Positions 6,763 to 11,539 of a stretch of 11,539 bases of DNA are shown here, piece by piece. Position numbers and translations under genes: made by a program. The notes beneath the pieces were generated by a model. It had not been told where the DNA came from. It saw only the letters and a list, made by a program, of their open reading frames with translations, and did no database searches. The first letter of the stretch is position 1; each line of letters begins with the position of its first letter. Where the stretch lies: contig JBGQAL010000086.1 of the NCBI GenBank assembly GCA_041494285.1, positions 1 to 11,539 on the forward strand, read 5' to 3'. The DNA is from Fen-7 sp041494285 (GTDB lineage: Archaea; Halobacteriota; Methanosarcinia; Methanotrichales; Methanotrichaceae).

Positions 6763-8211
6763 ATGAAAGTTCTCGCCGTCACGGGCAGGCTGGCCCAGGA
6801 TCTGGTCAGGGCCTGTGCCAAAGAAGCGGACGTGCTGGTGCTTGACGTAGACATTGCAGCCTTCATTACCCCAGAGATGCTGCAGCAGGCTGCGCCCAAA
6901 GGATACGACCTGATCCTCATTCCTGGTGCCATAACCGCTGATTTTGGCACTATCGAGGCGGCCTTGGGCACGAAGATCCGCCTAGGGCCCAAGCATGCTG
7001 CAGACCTGGGATTTGTTCTGAACCACCTGGGCGACGTCGAGCTCTCCACATCCATTCCGGCGTGTGTTCTTCTTGAGAGCCGGATGAGAAAAGATGCCCT
7101 GTCCAATATAGAAACACTGGAGGCTGAGGCTGAACCGGCTATGATCATCAAGAGCGTCAAAATCGGCGGTAATTCGAGGACGAAGGTGCTGGCTGAAGTG
7201 GTGGACGCCACCTGGATGGACGAAGCAACTCTGATCAGGAAGATATCGTACTACAAGGCCCAGGGGGCAGATATGATTGACTTGGGAATCTCCCTTGACG
7301 CCAGGCCGGAACAGGTCTCATTTGCGGTTAAGACTGCCAAAAAGGTCACCGACCTTCCGGTTAGCATCGACACGATCCAGCCGGAGCTGATAATGAGCGG
7401 GATTAGGGCTGGTGCCGATCTGGTTCTCAGCCTTAATGGAGACAATATTCCCCTCGTAGGGGAAGCAGTTGCCCGATCAAGAGTGCCGGCAGTGGTAATC
7501 CCGGGACCCGGACAGACAAGCCTTGAGGAGAACGTCGAGGCCGCAAAATCCTTTGGCATCCGGGTCATAGCGGATCCGGTGCTTAGCCCGCCTCTTCAGG
7601 GCCTTGCCGCTTCAATAAAAGGCTATATCGATTTTAGGAGAGCAAACCCGAACTTGCCTCTCTTCTTCGGCGTCGGCAACGTGACGGAACTTCTGGACGC
7701 AGATTCGCTAGGATCCAACGCCCTTCTGGCTGTCCTCGGATCAGAGCTAGAGGCCAGCATCCTCTTCACACCGGAGTACAGCCCCAAGTCCAAAGGAAGC
7801 GTCGGTGAGCTCCGGGCCGCGTCTGAGATGATGATTCTGGCACGTCACAGGCATAGCCCGCCCAAGGACCTGGGCATAGACTTGCTGGTTCTGAAGGAGA
7901 AGAGGCACCGACCTGAAGAGAACATCTCGGAGCGGTGCATTACCGCCGATGTCAACCACAAATATGAGATGGACTATGCGGGCAGCTTCAAAATATACAT
8001 CGCCGATGAGAAGATTGTCGCCAGTCAACCAAAGATGGAGGTCGCGGGCACCAGCGCCAAAGACATCCTCAACACACTGATAGACTTTGGCCTTGTCACC
8101 CGCCTGGACCACGCCGGCTACCTTGGCCGGGAGCTGGAGAAGGCGGAGATTGCCCTACGCGTAAACAGGAGCTACAGCCAGGATGAGCCCCTCCTCCCTG
8201 ATAAGGGTTAA
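6763..8211 (+). CDS. Dihydropteroate-synthase-like protein (DUF6513/TIGR00284 type)
   Basis: 482 aa. The N-terminal ~125 residues form an alpha/beta domain (MKVLAVTGRLAQDLVRACAK, later YDLILIPGAITADFG and KIRLGPKHAADLGFVL) resembling DUF6513. Residues about 127-370 resemble the dihydropteroate synthase TIM barrel: GADMIDLGIS (168-176), LPVSIDT (198-204), AGADLVLSLNGDN (216-228), VIADPVLSPPLQG (268-280). The C-terminal ~110 residues are a further domain. The family is shared by methanogens and by bacteria carrying tetrahydromethanopterin-dependent C1 genes, so a role in methanopterin-type cofactor synthesis is the usual proposal; its exact reaction is unsettled as far as I know. I choose ATG 6763 because the family starts with MKVLAVTG; the upstream extension looks untranslated. 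The TAA stop overlaps the TATA-like box of the next gene. Confidence 0.85.
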   Translation: MKVLAVTGRLAQDLVRACAKEADVLVLDVDIAAFITPEMLQQAAPKGYDLILIPGAITADFGTIEAALGTKIRLGPKHAADLGFVLNHLGDVELSTSIPACVLLESRMRKDALSNIETLEAEAEPAMIIKSVKIGGNSRTKVLAEVVDATWMDEATLIRKISYYKAQGADMIDLGISLDARPEQVSFAVKTAKKVTDLPVSIDTIQPELIMSGIRAGADLVLSLNGDNIPLVGEAVARSRVPAVVIPGPGQTSLEENVEAAKSFGIRVIADPVLSPPLQGLAASIKGYIDFRRANPNLPLFFGVGNVTELLDADSLGSNALLAVLGSELEASILFTPEYSPKSKGSVGELRAASEMMILARHRHSPPKDLGIDLLVLKEKRHRPEENISERCITADVNHKYEMDYAGSFKIYIADEKIVASQPKMEVAGTSAKDILNTLIDFGLVTRLDHAGYLGRELEKAEIALRVNRSYSQDEPLLPDKG

Positions 8212-8216
8212 ATAAG
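8208..8216 (+). promoter_or_regulatory. TATA-like box before the secreted-protein gene
   Basis: TTAAATAAG overlaps the TAA stop of the DHPS-like gene and lies about 26 bp upstream of the ATG at 8238. No SD precedes that ATG, so a leaderless transcript from this box is a reasonable reading, although read-through from the gene upstream is also possible. Confidence 0.4.
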
Positions 8217-8237
8217 ATAATCTCGTTTCTTTTGCGG

Positions 8238-9089
8238 ATGAATCAGAAGAAAGGACTCACAGCACTAGCGATCTTCATTGGGGTAATGATGATCCTATCG
8301 GCTTTCCCGAGCTTCATAATGCGTGGCGGCGATGAAGCAAGTAGTGTATCTACGGCGCAGGTTTCTGTCGATACCTTCGGAGTCCAAGGAAAGCTCGTCG
8401 ACACAAGCTTCAACAGCCTTGATGACGTGCTCCGTATGTCCCCGGAGAGCACAACCCTGGCTTATTGGATGGACCTCGGAAAATCCCAGAATCTCACAGA
8501 TGCGGCCCGAGAAGCCCTTCCGGCGGCCATCGGCCTGAGCTACGGGGACAGGATCTACCAGAACAAGATCGAGCGCCTGGGAGCAGTCTACTTCAACGAC
8601 AGCTCGGCCGAGTTCCACTGGATTAAGCCTTACAGAGTGGCGTACAACAGCTTAGTGGTTCCATACGACGGATACATGATGATACCTCAGAATTCGGATT
8701 ACTCAATGGTCCTCGGCAGGCCGGTCCTCTTCGGGCCGCAGAAATCCCTAGAGGGCATCTTGGACGTAGTCTCCGGCGGAATTCCCACAGATAAGTTCAC
8801 CTTGCCCTCAGGCGAGCAGGCTGACCTGCAGGTGGCTAGCCTAGATGGGAACAAGACAAGTCCCTCCGGAACGTACCAGGAGTTCTACCTCGGAGTCACC
8901 CAATCGGGCAACGGCTACGCTCTATCCGTTAAATACCTCAAACCGGACAGCGCCACATCCCAGAAGGCCAAGGGAGTCTCTGACCAGTACGGACTGGCCA
9001 CGTCTTCGAAAGGAGGAGTAACCGAAATCTCTGGAACGGTAGTTTCGAGCAAACTAAAGGATGTACTTACGGCTTTTCTCAAGCCGTAG
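8238..9089 (+). CDS. Secreted or membrane-anchored protein of unknown function
   Basis: 283 aa. It starts MNQKKGLTALAIFIGVMMIL, a basic N-terminus followed by one hydrophobic segment (about 7-28), typical of a signal peptide or N-terminal anchor; the rest is hydrophilic and should lie outside the membrane. There are no cysteines, and three N-glycosylation sequons (N85-L-T, N120-D-S, N205-K-T), as expected for an archaeal surface protein. Middle segments AVYFNDSSAEFHWIKPYRVAYN and YDGYMMIPQNSDYSMVLGRPV look like beta-strand-rich structure. I do not recognise the family. A TTG codon two codons upstream is a less likely start. It follows the DHPS-like gene by 26 bp and is closed by the hairpin at 9068-9088, so it could be the last gene of that unit or have its own TATA promoter. 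Confidence 0.75.
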   Translation: MNQKKGLTALAIFIGVMMILSAFPSFIMRGGDEASSVSTAQVSVDTFGVQGKLVDTSFNSLDDVLRMSPESTTLAYWMDLGKSQNLTDAAREALPAAIGLSYGDRIYQNKIERLGAVYFNDSSAEFHWIKPYRVAYNSLVVPYDGYMMIPQNSDYSMVLGRPVLFGPQKSLEGILDVVSGGIPTDKFTLPSGEQADLQVASLDGNKTSPSGTYQEFYLGVTQSGNGYALSVKYLKPDSATSQKAKGVSDQYGLATSSKGGVTEISGTVVSSKLKDVLTAFLKP

Positions 9090-9101
9090 CGCAACCTTTT
9101 T
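9068..9101 (+). terminator. Hairpin plus T-run terminator after the secreted-protein gene
   Basis: TACGGCTT (9068-9075) pairs perfectly with AAGCCGTA (9081-9088) around the loop TTCTC, and a T5 run follows at 9097-9101. The stem includes the last codons and the first two bases of the TAG stop. It separates the metabolic genes to the left from the translation cluster to the right. The hairpin is seen directly; terminator function is inferred, since archaeal termination depends mainly on the T-run. Confidence 0.6.
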
Positions 9102-9150
9102 ACACAATGAGAATCTGCCTGATCTAATCCGAAAGGCACTTTTGCGATGA

Positions 9151-9181
9151 ATGATGATGGGCAGGAGCTGCCCTGAAGGAG
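9151..9181 (+). promoter_or_regulatory. Box C/D-like kink-turn in the L7Ae leader, overlapping the SD region
   Basis: A consensus box C AUGAUGA (9151-9157) is followed by U9158, a perfect six-base-pair stem GGGCAG (9159-9164)/CUGCCC (9168-9173) with a GAG loop, U9174, then GA 9175-9176. CUGA at 9173-9176 is a consensus box D. The fold gives tandem G-A pairs next to a U-U pair, the hallmark of a kink-turn or kink-loop. The SD AGGAG (9177-9181) begins at the next base. L7Ae is the archaeal kink-turn-binding protein and is encoded 8 bases downstream, so autogenous repression of translation is strongly suggested. The outer (C) stem is weak; CUUUU (9139-9143) could pair with AGGAG. Confidence 0.7.
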
Positions 9182-9189
9182 AATTAACA

Positions 9190-9558
9190 ATGGCTAGACC
9201 AATATACGTACGATTTGATGTTCCAGCAGAGCTGGCTGCCAAGTCTCTGGAGGCCCTTGAGCTGGCCCGAGACACCGGCAGGGTAAAGAAAGGAACCAAT
9301 GAGGCCACCAAGGCCATAGAGCGCGGAGTTGCGCGCCTGGTCATCGTTGGAGAGGACGTTCAGCCTCCGGAGATAGTAGCCCACATACCTCCGCTCTGTG
9401 AAGAGAAGAAGACGCCTTACATTTACGTCAAGAAGCAGAATGATATAGGCGCTGCAGTTGGATTGGGCGTGAAGAGCGCTGCTGCTGCCATAGTCGAGCC
9501 GGGCAAAGGCAAAGAGCTGGTCGACGAGATCATTCAGAAAGTACAGGCTCTGAAGTAG
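9190..9558 (+). CDS. rpl7ae: Ribosomal protein L7Ae (kink-turn RNA-binding protein)
   Basis: 122 aa, normal length. L7Ae binds kink-turns in 23S rRNA, box C/D and H/ACA guide RNPs and archaeal RNase P. Visible: RVKKGTNEATKAIERG with the RNA-recognising KGTNEATK at about 34-41, LVIVGEDVQPPEIVAHIPPLCEEKKTPYIYV, and the loop next to GAAVGLGVKSAAAAIV. Start: ATG 9190 with AGGAG at 9177-9181, eight bases upstream. In-frame ATGs at 9151 and 9154 would add 13 residues unlike the family and lie inside the kink-turn, so they are rejected. It is the first gene of the L7Ae-S28e-L24e-ndk cluster. The leader hairpin suggests that the protein represses its own translation. Confidence 0.96.
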   Translation: MARPIYVRFDVPAELAAKSLEALELARDTGRVKKGTNEATKAIERGVARLVIVGEDVQPPEIVAHIPPLCEEKKTPYIYVKKQNDIGAAVGLGVKSAAAAIVEPGKGKELVDEIIQKVQALK

Positions 9559-9569
9559 GTGATCTCGAA

Positions 9570-9782
9570 ATGGTGGATGAGAACGGAGTTCCAGCAGAGG
9601 TCATCGAGGTCATCGGCACCACTGGGATGCATGGAGAGGCCACCCAGATCAAATGCAGGATCCTGGATGGCAGTAACAAAGGCCGCATCATAACCAGGAA
9701 CTGCATGGGTCCCATAAGGATGGGCGATGTCCTGATGTTGCTGGAGACGGCCAGAGAGGCAAAGAAGCTGACCAGCAGGTGA
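9570..9782 (+). CDS. rps28e: Small ribosomal subunit protein S28e
   Basis: 70 aa, the usual archaeal length. S28e is an OB-fold (S1-like) protein of the 30S platform near the mRNA exit channel. Conserved segments are seen: PAEVIEVIGTTGMHGEATQIKCRILDG, KGRIITRNCMGPIRMGDVLMLLET and the basic C-terminal tail AREAKKLTSR. A strong SD, AGGTGATC at 9557-9564, overlaps the TAG stop of the L7Ae gene and lies five bases before the ATG, which suggests coupled translation within one operon. Confidence 0.96.
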   Translation: MVDENGVPAEVIEVIGTTGMHGEATQIKCRILDGSNKGRIITRNCMGPIRMGDVLMLLETAREAKKLTSR

Positions 9783-9787
9783 TTGAG

Positions 9788-9958
9788 ATGGAAGACAGAA
9801 AGTGTTCGTTCTGCAACGGGACGATTCCGCCTGGGACAGGCAAACTCTATGCCAAGAAGGACGGCACGGTGTTTTATTTCTGCTCGTCTAAGTGCCAGAA
9901 CAACCATGCCCTGGGCAGGGTGACGAGACATATCAAGTGGGCCAGGAAGGGGGCCTGA
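9788..9958 (+). CDS. rpl24e: Large ribosomal subunit protein L24e
   Basis: 56 aa. It begins MEDRKCSFCNGTIPPGTGKL and has the zinc finger C6-x2-C9 ... C32-x3-C36, followed by the family signature segment FYFCSSKCQNNHALGR and a basic end RHIKWARKGA. Length is typical of archaeal L24e, the short counterpart of the eukaryotic protein. The SD AGGTGAT (9777-9783) spans the TGA stop of rps28e, four bases before the ATG, so translation is probably coupled. Its TGA is two bases before the proposed ndk start. Confidence 0.95.
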   Translation: MEDRKCSFCNGTIPPGTGKLYAKKDGTVFYFCSSKCQNNHALGRVTRHIKWARKGA

Positions 9959-9960
9959 AC

Positions 9961-10410
9961 CTGGAAAGGACCTTCGTCATGGTCAAGCCTGACGGCGTTC
10001 AGCGAGGCCTGGTGGGGGAGATAATCCGGCGAATTGAGCAGAAAGGGTTCAAGATCGTAGCCATGAAACTGGTCGTCATGCCTCTGGAGAAAGCCAAAGC
10101 TCACTACGCTGAGCACGAAGGCAAGAAGTTCTTCGCCGATCTAGTCTGTTTCATCACTTCAGGGCCTTCTGTTTCCATGGTGGTGGAAGGCAAAGGAGCA
10201 ATAGCGACCATGAGGAAACTGAATGGCTCGACCAACCCCGCTGATGCGTCGCCCGGAACCATTCGGGGCGATTTGGGGATAGAGACCGGTCGAAACGTGG
10301 TGCATGGATCGGACTCGCCCGCATCGGCTGCCAGAGAGATCGCCCTTCACTTTGCCGAGTCCGAAATCTCGGATTACAGACGAATTGACGAAGCATGGCT
10401 TTACGAGTAA
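9961..10410 (+). CDS. ndk: Nucleoside diphosphate kinase, probable CTG start
   Basis: 149 aa if initiated at CTG 9961. The enzyme moves the gamma phosphate from ATP to other NDPs through a phosphohistidine. Visible: ERTFVMVKPDGVQRGLVGEI with K9; ADLVCFITSGPSVSMVVEG; NPADASPGTIRGDLG; and the active-site RNVVHGSDS with H115. Length from CTG equals the archaeal norm. No ATG or GTG exists at the family start: the codon before GAA AGG (ER) is CTG, with a purine-rich AAGGGGG SD-like tract about 7 bases before it. The next ATG (9979) would remove the first beta strand; the upstream in-frame GTG (9892) adds 23 non-family residues and overlaps rpl24e by 67 bases. It is the last gene of the ribosomal operon. 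Confidence 0.9.
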   Translation: MERTFVMVKPDGVQRGLVGEIIRRIEQKGFKIVAMKLVVMPLEKAKAHYAEHEGKKFFADLVCFITSGPSVSMVVEGKGAIATMRKLNGSTNPADASPGTIRGDLGIETGRNVVHGSDSPASAAREIALHFAESEISDYRRIDEAWLYE

Positions 10411-10414
10411 GCGA

Positions 10415-10428
10415 CGGAATTCCTTCCG
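10415..10428 (+). terminator. Small hairpin after ndk, possible terminator
   Basis: CGGAA (10415-10419) and TTCCG (10424-10428) can pair around TTCC just after the ndk stop. The stem is only five base pairs and no T-run follows closely, so terminator function is doubtful, but an AT-rich promoter-like region begins about 30 bp further on. Confidence 0.25.
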
Positions 10429-10460
10429 CCGCCTTACACCGAAATTGTACAGCAGAAAAA

Positions 10461-10468
10461 TTTAAATT
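10461..10468 (+). promoter_or_regulatory. TATA-like box of the aIF5B gene
   Basis: TTTAAATT lies in a very AT-rich stretch (10455-10500) between ndk and infB. A start site 25 bp downstream, near 10490, would give a leader of about 20-25 nt holding the SD GAGGG (10504-10508). This suggests that infB has its own promoter, although read-through from ndk is possible. Confidence 0.5.
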
Positions 10469-10510
10469 CTTCAAAATTAAAATACATTTTTAGAATATCT
10501 TCTGAGGGCT

Positions 10511-11539
10511 ATGGGTATGCAACAGAAGTCGAAGAAGGGCTCCAAGGCCAAGGTGAAGCCGGACTCAAACATGAGAACACCGATCGTCGTGGTCATGGGC
10601 CATGTAGATCACGGCAAGACCTCGCTCCTTGACAAAATCCGGGGAACTGCAGTGGTGGATCTAGAGGCCGGGGCCATAACTCAGCACATAGGAGCCACCG
10701 AGGTTCCCCTGGACGTAATCCAGGACTTCTGCGGATCGCACTTTGGAGAGGATATCCAGGTTCCAGGGCTGCTCTTCATAGACACACCCGGCCACCATGC
10801 CTTTACATCCCTCCGGAGCCGGGGCGGTTCTCTTGCTGATCTCGCGGTCCTCATCGTGGACATGAACGAGGGTTTTCAGCCCCAGACAATAGAGTCTCTC
10901 ACAATTCTAAAGCGATACAAAACGCCCTTTGTTGTCGCTGCAAACAAGATGGACAGGATCGCCGGTTGGCGCCCTTCGAAGAACTCCTCTTTTGCCAAGA
11001 CCTTCAAGGCCCAGAACGAGAGAGTGGTCGAGGAGCTAGACACCAAAATCTACGAAATTGTGGGGGAGCTTTACAAGTACGGGTTTGATGCCGACAGATA
11101 CGACAGGATCCGCGATTTCACAAAGACCGTTGGGATTGTGCCCATCAGCGCCTTGACTGGGGAAGGGGTTCCCGACCTCCTGATGGTCCTAGTTGGCCTG
11201 ACACAGAGGTTCCTGAAGGACAACCTGAAGATAACTACATCAGGACCTGGTGTTGGGACCATCCTTGAGGTTAAAGAGGAGAGGGGCCTAGGGACCACCC
11301 TGGACGTCATACTGTACGATGGAGTGATCAAGGCCGGCGACACCGTCTTAGTCGGCACAGCCAACGAGCCGATATTGACAAAGATAAGGGCTCTTCTCAA
11401 GCCCAAGCCCCTTGCGGAGATCAGGAGCGAGGAGAGGTTTCTCCCCGTTAAGCAAGTGGTGGCAGCAAGCGGGGTCAAGGTGGCAGGCCCTAAGCTAGAA
11501 GGTGCTTTGGCAGGCTCCACCATAAGGGTTATAGAATCC
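10511..11539 (+). CDS. infB: Translation initiation factor aIF5B (IF-2), 3' end cut by window
   Basis: The first 343 codons are present; the archaeal protein is usually near 600 aa. aIF5B is the GTPase that promotes subunit joining at initiation. G-domain motifs: G1 GHVDHGKTS (30-38), switch I ITQHIGATEV (56-65), G3 DTPGHHAF (91-98), G4 NKMD (145-148) and G5 SAL (213-215). After about residue 240 comes the beta-barrel domain II (GTILEVKEERGLGTTLDVILYDG). The N-terminal tail is short and lysine-rich, as in archaea. No intein is seen in the G-domain. Start: ATG 10511 is two bases from GAGGG (10504-10508); ATG 10517 has better SD spacing (about 8 bases) and may be the real start, a two-residue difference. 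The frame is open to the window end. Confidence 0.94.
   Translation, partial: MGMQQKSKKGSKAKVKPDSNMRTPIVVVMGHVDHGKTSLLDKIRGTAVVDLEAGAITQHIGATEVPLDVIQDFCGSHFGEDIQVPGLLFIDTPGHHAFTSLRSRGGSLADLAVLIVDMNEGFQPQTIESLTILKRYKTPFVVAANKMDRIAGWRPSKNSSFAKTFKAQNERVVEELDTKIYEIVGELYKYGFDADRYDRIRDFTKTVGIVPISALTGEGVPDLLMVLVGLTQRFLKDNLKITTSGPGVGTILEVKEERGLGTTLDVILYDGVIKAGDTVLVGTANEPILTKIRALLKPKPLAEIRSEERFLPVKQVVAASGVKVAGPKLEGALAGSTIRVIES

Noticed and set aside
6477..7211. A 244-codon minus-strand open frame
   Set aside because: It lies opposite the DHPS-like gene and the end of the RecJ-like gene, is Ser/Arg-rich and low in complexity, and matches no family; it is a mirror of GC-rich coding sequence.
9151..9189. 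A 13-residue N-terminal extension of L7Ae from ATG 9151
   Set aside because: The extra residues are unlike the family, the ATG is box C of the kink-turn, and a good SD precedes the ATG at 9190.
9892..9960. An upstream GTG start for ndk
   Set aside because: It would overlap rpl24e by 67 bases and add 23 residues absent from the family.

Overview
The window is chromosomal DNA from an archaeon, most likely a methanogenic euryarchaeon of the Methanosarcinales/Methanotrichales type (Methanothrix/Methanosaeta-like). Direct evidence is the archaeal translation block L7Ae - S28e - L24e - nucleoside diphosphate kinase - aIF5B, an archaeal SPOUT methylase for tRNA C56, an archaea-type RecJ-like DHH protein with DnaJ zinc fingers, strong Shine-Dalgarno (SD) sites of the AGGTGATC type, and TATA-box promoters. 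The genus is inference; the domain assignment is secure. Coding DNA is moderately GC-rich and the long intergenic stretches (1-263, 1173-1660, 2210-2448) are clearly AT-rich.

Layout. 1-263 is AT-rich intergenic DNA. 264-1172 (-) is a TtuA/NcsA-type tRNA 2-thiolation enzyme. 1173-1660 is a gene-free stretch containing a 101-bp element bounded by 20-bp inverted repeats. 1661-2209 (-) is a ribbon-helix-helix regulator; its promoter region holds five tandem copies of a 10-bp motif and faces a divergent 46-codon lysine-rich small ORF (2449-2589, +). 2617-3726 (-) is an ATP-grasp ligase of unknown substrate, probably co-transcribed with the upstream trm56 gene (3771-4322, -). A 75-bp divergent promoter region separates trm56 from the large RecJ-like DHH protein (4398-6554, +). 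A dihydropteroate-synthase-like protein (6763-8211, +) and a secreted or membrane-anchored protein of unknown function (8238-9089, +) follow, closed by a clear hairpin plus T-run terminator.

The right end is the conserved translation cluster: rpl7ae (9190-9558), rps28e (9570-9782), rpl24e (9788-9958), ndk (9961-10410) and, behind its own AT-rich promoter, infB/aIF5B (10511 to the window end, truncated). rpl7ae to rpl24e are joined by SD sites that overlap the preceding stop codon, suggesting translational coupling. ndk appears to lack an ATG and to start at CTG.

The most interesting signals are: (1) a near-perfect box C/box D kink-turn hairpin directly abutting the SD of the L7Ae gene, the protein that binds such RNA folds, which suggests autogenous translational repression; (2) the tandem operator-like array between the ribbon-helix-helix regulator and the small ORF; (3) the CTG start of ndk; (4) an ATP-grasp ligase and a DHPS-like protein in one neighbourhood, both plausible uncharacterised players in C1-carrier (tetrahydromethanopterin/methanofuran) synthesis; (5) a repeated motif TTrGGTTAnnnACTATA in the AT-rich DNA around the thiolation gene.
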